IMG/VR virus record: IMGVR_UViG_3300032304_003098
Location: 1 to 64,000 of that record
Direction: 5' to 3' (one strand)
DNA: 64,000 nucleotides
Origin: a virus
Position numbers and translations under genes: made by a program. The notes under the pieces were generated by a model, which did no database searches, was not told the origin of the DNA, and saw nothing but the letters and a program-made list of their open reading frames with translations. Positions 1-9,206 of this stretch are shown here, piece after piece. How positions within the stretch are numbered: position 1 is the first letter of the stretch; the number at the start of each line of letters is the position of its first letter.

Positions 1-1
1 A

Positions 2-994
2 GTTCAAAATGTTGCGATAGGAAACGATGCTTTGGGAGCAAACGCTACCAACAGCAACAACGTGGCTGTAGGGCACAATGCGTTGTTGGTGAACACGGCT
101 GACAACAACGTAGCAGTAGGTTCATTAGCTCTAGACGCCAACACGACTGGAACACCTAACGTAGCCATAGGAACTAACGCATTGGGTCTCAACAACACAG
201 GTGCCAACAACGTAGCGGTTGGACATCAGGCCTTGGATGCCAACACAACAGGAAGTGATAATATTGCCATGGGAACTAATTCTCTAGGAGCTAACACAAC
301 TGGTATCAACAATGTGGCAATTGGAACTAGTTCTTTAGTGGCCAATACAACTGGAACAGAGAATACTGCAATTGGTTTTGAAGCTCTTAAAAATTTAAAT
401 GGTGGTACAACAAACGTTTCTGTTGGTGCTGGATCTCTTACTGGAGTTACTACTGGCACAAGAAATACTGCTATTGGTTTTGGAGCCGGTGAAGTTCTTA
501 CGACCGGAACCTCTAACATATACATAGGTCGTAGATCACAAGCTTCCGCGGCAGGAGTAAATAACGAGATAGTTTTAGGTGACAATTTAATTGGAAAGGG
601 TAACAACACCTTTTTTGTTGCTGGATCTGGTGGGGTCTACAATGAAAACGACACCACTACATGGGATACAATTTCTGATCTTAGATTAAAGAAGAATATC
701 GTTGATAATTTTGAGGGTCTTTCAATAGTTAATCAAATCAAGGTTAGAAATTTCGAGTTTAGAACCGCTGAAGAAATCACAGAAGTTCCGCAAGCTTGTG
801 CCATTAAAAAATCTGGATTTCAGATTGGTGTTATAGCCCAGGAATTTCAAACAGTTTTACCCGAGTCTGTGAATGTAACTAGTGATGGAATTTTATCGAT
901 TAACAGCGATAGACTTTTTTGGCACTTGGTTAGAGCTATACAAGAGCTTTCTGCCAGGATTGAAACTTTAGAAAATTCTATTCCTAAAAATTAG
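2..994 (+). CDS. tail fibre / adhesin with S74 chaperone (5' truncated)
   Basis: The reading frame is open to the left edge, so the true start lies outside the window; the TTG at 32 only continues the repeat. The N-terminal two thirds is about ten repeats of roughly 17 residues built on N-x-A-(V/I)-G and A-N-T-T-G, as in YadA-head-like beta-solenoid adhesins and phage fibres. The C-terminal part has the S74 intramolecular chaperone signature (DLRLKKNI about position 679, then GVIAQE), a domain that trimerises fibres and usually cleaves itself off. The likely role is host receptor binding at the tail tip. Glycosyltransferase genes follow at 1016, 4343 and 5401, and this repeat surface is a plausible acceptor (inference). 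Confidence 0.85.
   Translation, partial: VQNVAIGNDALGANATNSNNVAVGHNALLVNTADNNVAVGSLALDANTTGTPNVAIGTNALGLNNTGANNVAVGHQALDANTTGSDNIAMGTNSLGANTTGINNVAIGTSSLVANTTGTENTAIGFEALKNLNGGTTNVSVGAGSLTGVTTGTRNTAIGFGAGEVLTTGTSNIYIGRRSQASAAGVNNEIVLGDNLIGKGNNTFFVAGSGGVYNENDTTTWDTISDLRLKKNIVDNFEGLSIVNQIKVRNFEFRTAEEITEVPQACAIKKSGFQIGVIAQEFQTVLPESVNVTSDGILSINSDRLFWHLVRAIQELSARIETLENSIPKN
8..528 (+). repeat. tandem ~51-nt coding repeats in fibre
   Basis: About ten imperfect repeats of about 17 codons encode N-x-A-I/V-G ... A-N-T-T-G units. The 5' copies are more alike than the 3' copies. The repeats stay in frame, which suggests selection on a protein solenoid. Confidence 0.8.
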
Positions 995-1015
995 GAAATA
1001 CAATCTAAATCGTCT

Positions 1016-1666
1016 ATGTTGAAAAAAATTATGGTAGGAACTCCATCTTATGATGGGACAGTTACTGTCCACTATGTTGCCTCTTTGGTTGCTGCTACTA
1101 AGGAAGCAGCAAAAAAAAATATTGATTTGGTGCCAGTTTTTCTTTCTTATGACGCCTTAGTACAGAGAGCCAGAAATGAACTCGTAAAACTTGCAGTTGA
1201 GTTCAATGTAGAAAGTCTAATTTTCATAGATCATGATTTGGAATTTAACCCACAATGGGTTGTTGAATTGGCAGAGAGTCAACTTGATGTTATTGGCGGA
1301 ACATATCCCAAAAAAACAGACGAAAAAGAAATTTATCCTATCTCAGCTAGTAATTTAGAATTAAATGGGGATGGATTAATAGAAGTCCAAGGAATTGGTA
1401 CTGGTTTCTTGAAACTGTCAAGAAAGGCCCTTTTAACCTTATGGGAGAAAAGTTCAATCTATTGGAACGAAGGAGCCCAGAATCGAATGGTTTTTGATAT
1501 TGGGATTATTGACGGTAACCTTTATGGAGAAGACAGGATGATGTGTAAAAAATTTACAGATCTAGGTTTTAAAATTTGGCTAAATCCTTCTATGTGCTGT
1601 AAACACATCGGTGTTAAAATCTACGAAAGAAATTTTTTAGATTATCTATCCAGATTGAAAAAATAA
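1016..1666 (+). CDS. putative GT-A glycosyltransferase
   Basis: This 216-aa protein has a GT-A (GT2-like) layout. It opens with VGTPSYDG, followed by an RARNELV helix (residues 51-57), a D-x-D-type metal site IDHD at 71-74, and a late GEDRMMC segment resembling the acceptor/base region of GT2 enzymes. It would transfer a sugar from a nucleotide sugar in the cytoplasm. It begins 22 bases after the S74 fibre gene, so virion or fibre decoration is a reasonable inference. Donor and acceptor cannot be read from the sequence. Confidence 0.65.
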   Translation: MLKKIMVGTPSYDGTVTVHYVASLVAATKEAAKKNIDLVPVFLSYDALVQRARNELVKLAVEFNVESLIFIDHDLEFNPQWVVELAESQLDVIGGTYPKKTDEKEIYPISASNLELNGDGLIEVQGIGTGFLKLSRKALLTLWEKSSIYWNEGAQNRMVFDIGIIDGNLYGEDRMMCKKFTDLGFKIWLNPSMCCKHIGVKIYERNFLDYLSRLKK

Positions 1667-1690
1667 TTTATTTCTGGGTTAATTTCCAAA

Positions 1691-1698
1691 GATATATA
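1691..1698 (+). promoter_or_regulatory. late-promoter-like GATATATA box
   Basis: GATATATA ends 19 bases before the ATG at 1718, in a short gap between genes. It matches the box found upstream of many virion genes here. Confidence 0.5.
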
Positions 1699-1717
1699 AA
1701 AAAATTAATAGAAATCT

Positions 1718-2026
1718 ATGGCCATTCAGATTACAGGTTTATTCAAAAATCCAACCTCGAAATTAATCCACGACTCTCCTCTTTTGAAGATCGGAGCCCA
1801 TTTATCTTATCAAGGAAATTTGCACGTTGACCTTCATGTTGTCTCCGAAGATGGAATTCACCGAGATACCGTGGTTTTTTCAAACGTAGATCGTAGCAAG
1901 TTGGATTATGACATTTCTATTTCGGATTCTTATAACAGTCTTATTCACTCAATAGAAACTTTTGTTATTCCAGAACTACAATCAGCAAATTCGATTAATT
2001 CACAAGCAACGTTTTCTCGCACATGA
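1718..2026 (+). CDS. hypothetical protein, 102 aa
   Basis: I do not recognise a family. The protein has alternating beta-like segments, no cysteines and no membrane segment. It has its own GATATATA box and its stop overlaps the ATG of the next gene in an ATGA arrangement, so the two are probably co-translated. The position inside the fibre/glycosylation cassette suggests a small virion or accessory protein. Confidence 0.6.
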   Translation: MAIQITGLFKNPTSKLIHDSPLLKIGAHLSYQGNLHVDLHVVSEDGIHRDTVVFSNVDRSKLDYDISISDSYNSLIHSIETFVIPELQSANSINSQATFSRT

Positions 2027-2304
2027 ACAATATAGAAGAAACAGGAAAAGAAGAATATCCAGCCATGATACAGCCAGAAGAATTAAAGAAAATTCAAGAA
2101 TTCGGGAAATCTGGGAATATGTTCTTGGTTGAATTTGGTTCTCTTAAGATAGAAGAAATTAATCTCCAAGAAAGGAAAAAAGAGACGGAAAGAAAATTTT
2201 TGAAATTTAGAGAGGAAGAAAAAAATTTTATGTCTCTAATGGAATATAAATACGGGAATGTCAATTTAGACCTAGAAACTGGTATTTTAACTCCTAGAAA
2301 TTAA
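2023..2304 (+). CDS. small coiled-coil protein, paralog of 2513 gene
   Basis: A 93-aa charged helical protein. It carries PEELKKIQ near residue 18 and ends with KYGNVNLDLETG. The gene at 2513 has the same two landmarks (PEELDKIQ and KYGEGKLDFNSG), so the two are paralogs of a small phage family of unknown role. ATGA overlap with the upstream gene supports the start. Confidence 0.6.
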   Translation: MNNIEETGKEEYPAMIQPEELKKIQEFGKSGNMFLVEFGSLKIEEINLQERKKETERKFLKFREEEKNFMSLMEYKYGNVNLDLETGILTPRN

Positions 2305-2422
2305 CGAGATTTTAGAAGTTCATCGTAGACCTCTGTCATTTTTTCTCCAGCATTTTTCCATGTAAAAATCTCACAGGTTTTTCTAGCCTATCTGGGACCA
2401 AACTTAAAATTTTAGGTTTCAT
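2301..2422 (-). pseudogene. relic of a glycosyltransferase C-terminus
   Basis: The 169-base gap after 2304 has no + strand gene. On the minus strand, 2301-2387 reads CEIFTWKNAGEKM then TEVYDELLKSR and a stop. That is the typical last helix of GT-B family 4 glycosyltransferases (F-x-W ... A ... vY-x-x-L). An in-frame TAG lies just upstream (2388-2390). A second frame carries ATG (2422) and KPKILSLVPDR, so one frameshift would join the pieces. This looks like a decayed gene fragment, consistent with turnover of glycosyltransferases in this cassette. The fragment is short, so chance resemblance is not excluded. Confidence 0.45.
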
Positions 2423-2512
2423 TCTTGAATTTTAGATTGTACAGAAAAAACATAAAAATTCTAAATAACAGGATTGAAATATTTTGATGATTTCGGAGTA
2501 CAAAAAATAAAA

Positions 2513-2785
2513 ATGGAAAATCAAATTAAACTTACCCCTGAAGAATTGGATAAGATTCAAAATTTAAGGGAGGCAGCTCGAAATAACATTCAGCAAATAG
2601 GTCAACTCAATACACAAAAATTCTTTCTTGAAAGAGAGGTAACCACGGTTGGAGAACAAATTCAAAACCTTTATCAAGAGACTCTCCAATTAAACGAAAG
2701 CGAAAAACAACTCGTGGATGAAATCGTTTCCAAATATGGAGAGGGAAAGCTAGATTTCAATTCTGGCGTTTATAGCATTAATTGA
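2513..2785 (+). CDS. small coiled-coil protein, paralog of 2023 gene
   Basis: About 90 aa, almost wholly helical, with PEELDKIQ near the start and SKYGEGKLDFNSG at the end. I chose the ATG at 2513 over the upstream in-frame TTG at 2474 because the homologous part of the neighbouring paralog begins here and the leader is A-rich. The function is unknown. Confidence 0.6.
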   Translation: MENQIKLTPEELDKIQNLREAARNNIQQIGQLNTQKFFLEREVTTVGEQIQNLYQETLQLNESEKQLVDEIVSKYGEGKLDFNSGVYSIN

Positions 2786-2832
2786 ATTTTGAATTAAATT
2801 GATTCAAAATTAAAAGATCCAAATTTTTTTAA

Positions 2833-2840
2833 AATATATA
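2833..2840 (+). promoter_or_regulatory. possible late-promoter variant AATATATA
   Basis: A TATATA box with one mismatch to GATATATA. It sits only 4 bases before the ATG at 2845, so a transcript from it would be nearly leaderless. Confidence 0.25.
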
Positions 2841-2844
2841 GGTC

Positions 2845-4263
2845 ATGGCTACAGCCCGACCTTTTGCATACAATACTGGATCTGAAATTACAGGAACCGA
2901 ACAAATTGGAGATTTAGCAATTGGATTTCCGACAAACGGTTTTGCATCCACTGAACTCCAGTGGTGGAATGGACCCGACGAGGATTTAGGCTACGTAATT
3001 GCTGCATCTAATCCGGGTGGTACTAGACCTACCCCAGTTCCTGGGTTTTTTGCATCTGTTGGTTTTTTTAGATCTGCTGAAAAAAACGAAAATTCATTTG
3101 TTGCTTTAGCAAATGTTATTCAAAATGGTAGTACAGCTCCGTTTACGACTGGATCTGAGGCTAGAACCTGGCTTAACATAAATGGATATTGGACCTCCTA
3201 TCCGGTAATTGTAAATCAAACATTCGTGAGTATATGGACTACTTCATCATCTAATGAAACGATAGTATTACCCTTGGTATCAAATGGAACTTATAGTTTT
3301 GAAGTTGACTGGGGCGACGGTAACACACAAACTATTACAAGTTATACCCAAAGATCTCACACCTACACCACTGCAGGAAATTACACCATTTCTATTGATG
3401 GCACAATAGAGGGTTGGAATTTCAACACTGTTAATACGTCTAAAGACAAGATAAAATCTATTTTATCGTGGGGGTCTCTGAAATTGAGTAATACTGCAGG
3501 TCAGTTTGCCTATTGTACAAATTTAGACATCAGCAATGTTACTGACACCTTAAATTTAACAGGAATTACAAACTTAGGATTTTGTTTTGCCTTTTGTGAC
3601 AATTTGTACGGCATAGCTAACATAAATTCCTGGGATATGTCTGCAATCACAGACATTGGTTTAATGTTTTATAATTCTCCCAATTTTAATTCTCCAGTTG
3701 GAAATTGGAATACAAGTTCCGTTACATATGCGGCGGCTGTGTTCAGAAATGCTTTACCAGGACAATTCAATCAACCAATCAACAATTGGGATATGGGTGG
3801 GGTGACTGATTTGACCGAGATGTTCGCAAATTGTGTGAATTTTAACCAGGATTTGAGTTCTTGGGATGTTAGTTCTGTAACCAGTCTGTACCAGACATTT
3901 GCCGGGTGTAGTTCTTTCAATCAAGATTTAAGTTCTTGGAATGTTAGTTCTGTTACCAACATGAACACTACCTTTCTTGGCTGTTTTGTTTACAATCAAC
4001 CTTTGAATACATGGAACGTAAGCAGCGTTACAGATATGGGACAAATGTTCAGTGGAGCAAAGAAGTTCAATCAACCTTTAGGCAGCTGGAATGTTTGTTC
4101 GGTATCAAATATGATTTTAATGTTTGAAACAGCAGAAGAATTTGACCAAAATATCTCTGCTTGGACAGTACCATTAATCGGATCAAAACCTTTTTGGTTT
4201 GACGAAAACACTCCGGTCACTTGGACTGGAGGCGAAAAACCTCAATGGGGTGTTCCTTGTTAA
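2845..4263 (+). CDS. tail fibre with PKD-like and DUF285 repeats
   Basis: A 472-aa surface protein. Residues 1-120 form a virion-attachment-type region rich in Gly, Asn and aromatic residues. Residues about 145-195 look like a PKD/Ig-like domain (DWGDG followed by SHTYTTAGNY). From about 215 to 455 there are BspA-type DUF285 repeats with the recurrent pattern F-N-Q-x-(L)-x-x-W-(D/N)-V-S-S-V-T-x-M-x-x-M-F. DUF285 repeats are common on surface proteins of mollicutes and Bacteroidota and bind other surfaces, so a receptor-binding role is likely. A glycosyltransferase follows after 79 bases. Confidence 0.75.
   Translation: MATARPFAYNTGSEITGTEQIGDLAIGFPTNGFASTELQWWNGPDEDLGYVIAASNPGGTRPTPVPGFFASVGFFRSAEKNENSFVALANVIQNGSTAPFTTGSEARTWLNINGYWTSYPVIVNQTFVSIWTTSSSNETIVLPLVSNGTYSFEVDWGDGNTQTITSYTQRSHTYTTAGNYTISIDGTIEGWNFNTVNTSKDKIKSILSWGSLKLSNTAGQFAYCTNLDISNVTDTLNLTGITNLGFCFAFCDNLYGIANINSWDMSAITDIGLMFYNSPNFNSPVGNWNTSSVTYAAAVFRNALPGQFNQPINNWDMGGVTDLTEMFANCVNFNQDLSSWDVSSVTSLYQTFAGCSSFNQDLSSWNVSSVTNMNTTFLGCFVYNQPLNTWNVSSVTDMGQMFSGAKKFNQPLGSWNVCSVSNMILMFETAEEFDQNISAWTVPLIGSKPFWFDENTPVTWTGGEKPQWGVPC
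3650..4150 (+). repeat. DUF285 coding repeats
   Basis: Five to six units of about 25 codons encode W-(D/N)-V-S-S-V-T ... M-F ... F-N-Q. The nucleotide match is highest between the copies around 3855-3880 and 3925-3955, suggesting recent duplication. Confidence 0.7.
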
Positions 4264-4342
4264 TAACAAGAACAAAGATTGAAATATTTTTGTCTTTAAG
4301 AGTATAAATCAAGATAATTGTCAAAATTAAAATTTACATCAA

Positions 4343-5404
4343 ATGGACTCTTGTGTTGATCTTCTTCGAAAAATAGAATATGATTTAACCCGGAATCTTG
4401 CACTTGTGAAATCAAAAATCCATGAAATTTCTGGGGAAAAACCTAGAATATTGTATATAGCTCCACATTTGTCTACCGGGGGAATGCCGCAATATCTCTG
4501 TAAGTGTATCGAGAAATTATTGCCTGCAGCAGAAATTTACTGTGTTGAGTATAGCAATCTCTCCGATGATTTTGTTGTTCAACGTAACAAAATCCAAAAT
4601 CTTTTGGGTGAAAATTATTTTAGATTAGATGGTGAAGATAAAACAGAATTGCTACAAATCGTCAAGAGAGTTTGTCCAGATGTCATTCACTTTCAAGATT
4701 TTGTAGAATTTTTCGTGGGAGATCAAATTTGCGAAAAAATATTTTCTCCAGACAGACCCTGGTTCATCTTTGAAACTTGTCATTCCTCTAATGTAAAACC
4801 TGATGATAAATTTTGGGCTCCTGACAAGATTGTCATGGTAAATAGGTGGATGGTAGAGGTTTTCAAAAATTCTGGGTTTGAACTCGATGTTTTAGAATAT
4901 CCAATAGAAAATTTTCCAAGAATGGAGAAAGAGCATGCACATACTTTATTGGGTCTTGACCCATCTAAAAAACACGTCATCAATATTGGTTTATTTACCA
5001 GAGGAAAAAATCAAGGAGAACTTTTCGAATATGCCAGACAATTAACGGATCTACCCATAGAATTTCATTTTATAGGCAACCAGGCGATCAATTTTCAAGA
5101 TTATTGGGAACCTTTGATGCAAAATATTCCAAGTAATTGTAAAATATGGGGGGAAAGGCACGACACCGATCTTTTTTATCAGGCCGCTGATTTATTTGTT
5201 TTTAATTCCACCTGGGAATTAAATCCCATCGTCATCAAAGAATCTTTGTCGTGGGGATTGCCCATCATGATGCGGAGACTTCCTTCCTATATGGACGATT
5301 ATGATTCAAATCCACTTGTGCATTATTTTGCCAAAGATTGGCACAAAAAAGACGATGATTACAATGTAATCAAAATTAAAGAAATTTTAGGATTTATCAC
5401 ATGA
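4343..5404 (+). CDS. putative GT-B glycosyltransferase (family 1/4 type)
   Basis: A 353-aa protein. The N-terminal Rossmann region carries ILYIAPHLSTGGMPQYL, the typical start of GT4 enzymes. A C-terminal nucleotide-sugar domain has NIGLFTRGKNQ and then a conserved E-x7-type region (WELNPIVIKESLSWGLP). It would transfer a sugar from an activated donor, keeping the anomeric configuration if GT4. Its stop overlaps the ATG of the heptosyltransferase gene, so the two are probably translated together and may act on the same acceptor. Confidence 0.75.
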   Translation: MDSCVDLLRKIEYDLTRNLALVKSKIHEISGEKPRILYIAPHLSTGGMPQYLCKCIEKLLPAAEIYCVEYSNLSDDFVVQRNKIQNLLGENYFRLDGEDKTELLQIVKRVCPDVIHFQDFVEFFVGDQICEKIFSPDRPWFIFETCHSSNVKPDDKFWAPDKIVMVNRWMVEVFKNSGFELDVLEYPIENFPRMEKEHAHTLLGLDPSKKHVINIGLFTRGKNQGELFEYARQLTDLPIEFHFIGNQAINFQDYWEPLMQNIPSNCKIWGERHDTDLFYQAADLFVFNSTWELNPIVIKESLSWGLPIMMRRLPSYMDDYDSNPLVHYFAKDWHKKDDDYNVIKIKEILGFIT

Positions 5405-6594
5405 ATAAAAGAGGCATAGAGGTTTATAAAAATTTGAAGAAAAATCCTTTGGTTAAAGTACCGGAGAAATTTGATTTTAAATTTAGTTTTGATTATGGTC
5501 CGAAGGTGGATATGATTGGCAATAGTCATCGAATTCACAAAACAATTAAATTCAAAGATCCCACCACCGGAGACTATGTGTACACTGGAGACATGACACC
5601 AGGTCTTTTTACCACTTTGTTCAGAAAATGGTTCACCCCTTGGATTGTTGAAGCCTATGATGGAGATAAATTGGTTTGGGAATTCGATTTCGAAAAGACT
5701 TTACCCAATCAAAAAATTATAATTTCATTTGATAGTAGTTCATTAGGAGACACCCTAGCATGGCTTCCCGTGGTAGAACTATTCAGAGAAAAGTTTTCAG
5801 CCGACGTTTATGTGACAACTTTTTGGAATTCCCTGGTAAGTCACTTTTTTCCAAAATTGAGATTTTTACATCCCGGATTTAGAGACCCAAACATCAAATT
5901 TGTTTTTGGTGTAGGCTGGTATGAAGAAGAAGACGGAAACGTTCACAAGAGAGATCCTAGATCCATTTCTTTACAACAAGTGGCAGGGGATATTCTGGGT
6001 ATAACTTTCGATAAAGACGTTTTACCTCCACAAATTCCGACCTGGCTCCCTGCGTCTTCCCGCCCTATTGAAAAAAAATATGTGTGTATTGGAACAGAAT
6101 CAACGGCTAACGCTAAGCATTGGCATCATCCAGGGGGTTGGCAAATTTTAGTTAACCATTTGAAGTCAATTGGATATGAGGTCATGGTGATTCACAGTCA
6201 ACAGAACACTTTAGAAGGAGTCATAGACCAAACTGGAGAAATTGATATGCTAGACCGTATGATTCAACTGTATCATGCTGATTTCTTTATAGGAATTGGC
6301 TCTGGACTTTCGTGGTTGGCTTGGGCTCTCAGAAAACCTGTGGTGATGATTTCTGGGTTTTCCAGCCCAACCTGCGAATTTTCAACCTCAAATTACCGGG
6401 TGATTAACACTGATGTTTGTCATGGGTGCTTCAACGACGTGAGACACAAATTCGACCGTGGAGATTGGAATTGGTGTCCCAGATTAAAAAATACAGAAAG
6501 AATGTTTGAATGTACCACGAAAATTCATCCCGAACAAGTAATTTTCAAGATTGAACAACTGATCCTAGAGCAAAAATTAATGACTCTGGAATAA
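5401..6594 (+). CDS. TibC-like protein O-heptosyltransferase (BAHT family)
   Basis: A 397-aa GT9-fold enzyme resembling the autotransporter strand-loop-strand O-heptosyltransferases (TibC/AAH type). These move heptose from ADP-heptose to serines of repeat adhesins and form iron-bound dodecamers. Landmarks are SSLGDTLAW (113-121), a GTESTANAKHW donor-site region (231-241), FFIGIGSGLSWLAWAL (295-310), VVMISGFSSPTCEF (314-327), and four cysteines at 340, 343, 359 and 371 in the family's C-x2-C-x15-C-x11-C pattern around GDWNWCP. Full length, with no missing motif seen. It overlaps the upstream GT by 4 bases (ATGA). A heptose-7-phosphate kinase is encoded at 32791. The acceptor is unknown; the fibre at 2-994 is the obvious candidate. 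Confidence 0.85.
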   Translation: MNKRGIEVYKNLKKNPLVKVPEKFDFKFSFDYGPKVDMIGNSHRIHKTIKFKDPTTGDYVYTGDMTPGLFTTLFRKWFTPWIVEAYDGDKLVWEFDFEKTLPNQKIIISFDSSSLGDTLAWLPVVELFREKFSADVYVTTFWNSLVSHFFPKLRFLHPGFRDPNIKFVFGVGWYEEEDGNVHKRDPRSISLQQVAGDILGITFDKDVLPPQIPTWLPASSRPIEKKYVCIGTESTANAKHWHHPGGWQILVNHLKSIGYEVMVIHSQQNTLEGVIDQTGEIDMLDRMIQLYHADFFIGIGSGLSWLAWALRKPVVMISGFSSPTCEFSTSNYRVINTDVCHGCFNDVRHKFDRGDWNWCPRLKNTERMFECTTKIHPEQVIFKIEQLILEQKLMTLE

Positions 6595-6600
6595 ATTGGT

Positions 6601-6608
6601 GATATATA
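6601..6608 (+). promoter_or_regulatory. late-promoter-like GATATATA box
   Basis: GATATATA starts 6 bases after the heptosyltransferase stop and 44 bases before the ATG at 6645. It probably opens the gp16-gp17 transcription unit. Confidence 0.5.
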
Positions 6609-6644
6609 CTCGAAAAGGTTCTCTTTTCGGAATATTCGCCATCC

Positions 6645-9194
6645 ATGTCTCCCTTACCTCCAAACAAAGCTTTATTCACTGGACTTCCCGTCTACAACGG
6701 GAACGGCGAGCAAAAAAACTTGTCTGATCCAAGATATGAATATCAGGATAATTTAGCCAACACCGCTAAAGTTCAAGAAACCAGCACCGATAATCTTTAT
6801 GGGACAACGGGAGCTGCTTTGGCCAGAGCAATTCAAATCGGCTGTAACGGATATCACACTGTTTTAGCTTCGAATGGAACCTATTATTATGCTCCCTGTC
6901 AATCTCAAGAATGGCTGATAGAAAGATTGACCCAATTAGACTCTGCCCTCAATTTTACCTATATTGGCAATTATAGAGTTCTAAGTTACGATCAACCTTT
7001 TTACTATGTAAGTTCTTTTAATGGCTGGATTATTGATGCAGCCAGTGCATTGGAAGGTTATAATGTTGATTTAGATACTGTTGCTGATGCCGAAATCCCA
7101 AACGGAATTACTATTGATTTCAGATATTCCATCGATGGAGAAACCTGGTCTTTATGGGTTAACATGGGTTTTGCTACGACTGGTTTACAAAATTCTTATG
7201 GCTCGGGAGAAAAAGCTGAAATTTTTTCCGTCGATCTGGATCCAAGTAAACCTTTTTATCCCGAATTCAGATTTACTTCTGTTATCATCAATCAAGACGG
7301 CAGTATTGCCTACCAATCAGACGAACCTATTTCTCCAAGTGTGGTGATTGTGAATTTCGAGTTGGATCTAACTTACGATGATGAGATAGCAACTGGACCC
7401 GATAATTTGGTTATTCGCAATCCTGTTCCCCAATGTTCACCTGAACAATCCAATCGTCCTGTCGTTTTCAATGAATGTGGACCTTTCACATTCAATCCCT
7501 ATAACATTAACAAGGCGATTAATCTTTATCGTGATTTAAGTTTAATTGTTAATAAAATGTTTGGTTTTGAAACTAATTATTATTCGGTTCAACCTCAATC
7601 TAGGTCCAAAGATGTGGTCCTGAAGGAATGGACTTTATATGATGTGGTCGAGGAAAGATGTGTGAAAGTCATGGTGCCGCAGAATCAATTTCCTGACAAC
7701 AAACCCAATTACGACCCGTTTGGTATTTCTTTCGAAGAACCCTTTGAAATACACATCGACAAAGTGTATTTTGAAAGTTTTTTTGGTAGAGGATCCCAGC
7801 CCAGAAAAAGAGATATTTTGTATTTTCCTCTTACAAATCGAATTTATGAGATCAATTCAACTTACCTGTTTAGGGATTTCATGTATTCCCCCGTTTACTT
7901 TAAAATCGAGTTGAAGAAATACAACCCTAAATCTAACACGTACTTTAGAGACCCGGCCTACAAAGAAGAGCTGGATGGAATCGCACTAAACTCGCAAAAG
8001 TTATTTGGAGCCGAAACTGAAGCACAGGAAGAATTGATCACCAAACCCCAACAGTATGTCACGACCACGAACGACCGGGGGACCGATCCCACGAGATCGT
8101 ACGTGTACGAGAAACTCCCAATTGTGAATTATGATTTAAACAACAACTGGACAATTGTTTTCAACAATTATTATGATTTATATGATGCTTTCCAGTCTAA
8201 TCCTGAATTTGTCTTTGAGCCAGACAAATATCGCAGTGGCGTGAGATATTTAACCACTCCCAAATTGGATGCGGAGGGAGAAATAGCTTTTACCTGCTGG
8301 TTTTCCATTAAAAATTATGTGAATGAAAATTCACTGACCAAAAAACCCTTTGCTCCCATGCCGATGGTTCAGGAAACAGTGACCCCCACCAGGATTGTCT
8401 ATAACACCTCACCATATAAACATGGACTTTCCCCATGGCTGGGTTTTGCAGAGAATCCTGATGGATATGTTGCTATCAAAGCAAGTCAAAATCAATCGGG
8501 TGGATTTCAGGTCACCTCTGTGATTGATCAATTTAAATTTTCGGTCGCAAACCCGAATTTACCTTTTTCTCTGGATCCTCCTCCTCTCAAAATGCAAAAG
8601 GCTCAAGCCAGAAATTTGATAGCAGGTGATTATCTGGATCCAAACACCGGACCCCAAGGTCTGCGAGTAGATATAATTTATTCTGGTTCCCAGGAACCCA
8701 ACAACACAAACTTTCTCCAGGAGGGAAGCATTCAGATTAATTTGAACGATTTTGTGTTTAATTCCAAACTTCAGTTCGTACCCGAGATCGGAGAATGGTA
8801 CGCTATTGTGGTAAACATTTCGAATAAATACCATCAAATGGGGGTAAACATGTGGAAGATGAGTTACGATGCCAACAACCCACAAGAACAGAGTTCAAAT
8901 CTGATCACGGTCCATGAAGATTTCAGAACTTTATCTCAGACCTATACATTCGACTTACCGAAAGACATCGTGACGAATCCAGCTAGCCCCTTATATGGAA
9001 CTGATAACAATGCCTATCGAATTTATACCTCCCCTGTTTTATTATCTAATATTAGAATTTTCAAATCGATGATAGATATTAATAAACAATCTATTGTGTT
9101 GAATCAAAATGTTGTGAGGGACGCTCAACTTGCCCACATCATCGATAACGCCAAACCAGTTTTAGCCATCCCCAAAATCCCCAGAAAGGGTTAA
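6645..9194 (+). CDS. large virion protein, possibly neck/collar related
   Basis: An 849-aa beta-rich protein with no signal peptide or membrane segment. A central stretch (about residues 370-430) reads FEIHIDKVYFESFFGRG, then KRDILYFPLTNRIYEI. This recalls the T4 neck protein family, where a phrase like 'gDliy.P....fEI' is conserved. The C-terminal half has a lectin-like segment (EIAFTCWFSI). It lies between the fibre cassette and gp16/gp17, where T4 keeps its neck genes 13-15. I rate it a structural protein with fair confidence and the neck assignment as weak. Confidence 0.5.
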   Translation: MSPLPPNKALFTGLPVYNGNGEQKNLSDPRYEYQDNLANTAKVQETSTDNLYGTTGAALARAIQIGCNGYHTVLASNGTYYYAPCQSQEWLIERLTQLDSALNFTYIGNYRVLSYDQPFYYVSSFNGWIIDAASALEGYNVDLDTVADAEIPNGITIDFRYSIDGETWSLWVNMGFATTGLQNSYGSGEKAEIFSVDLDPSKPFYPEFRFTSVIINQDGSIAYQSDEPISPSVVIVNFELDLTYDDEIATGPDNLVIRNPVPQCSPEQSNRPVVFNECGPFTFNPYNINKAINLYRDLSLIVNKMFGFETNYYSVQPQSRSKDVVLKEWTLYDVVEERCVKVMVPQNQFPDNKPNYDPFGISFEEPFEIHIDKVYFESFFGRGSQPRKRDILYFPLTNRIYEINSTYLFRDFMYSPVYFKIELKKYNPKSNTYFRDPAYKEELDGIALNSQKLFGAETEAQEELITKPQQYVTTTNDRGTDPTRSYVYEKLPIVNYDLNNNWTIVFNNYYDLYDAFQSNPEFVFEPDKYRSGVRYLTTPKLDAEGEIAFTCWFSIKNYVNENSLTKKPFAPMPMVQETVTPTRIVYNTSPYKHGLSPWLGFAENPDGYVAIKASQNQSGGFQVTSVIDQFKFSVANPNLPFSLDPPPLKMQKAQARNLIAGDYLDPNTGPQGLRVDIIYSGSQEPNNTNFLQEGSIQINLNDFVFNSKLQFVPEIGEWYAIVVNISNKYHQMGVNMWKMSYDANNPQEQSSNLITVHEDFRTLSQTYTFDLPKDIVTNPASPLYGTDNNAYRIYTSPVLLSNIRIFKSMIDINKQSIVLNQNVVRDAQLAHIIDNAKPVLAIPKIPRKG

Positions 9195-9206
9195 TAAAAT
9201 CAACTT

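Noticed and set aside
2474-2512. TTG start 13 codons upstream of the coiled-coil gene at 2513
   Set aside because: The paralog at 2023 has no matching part, and ATG 2513 has a typical A-rich leader.
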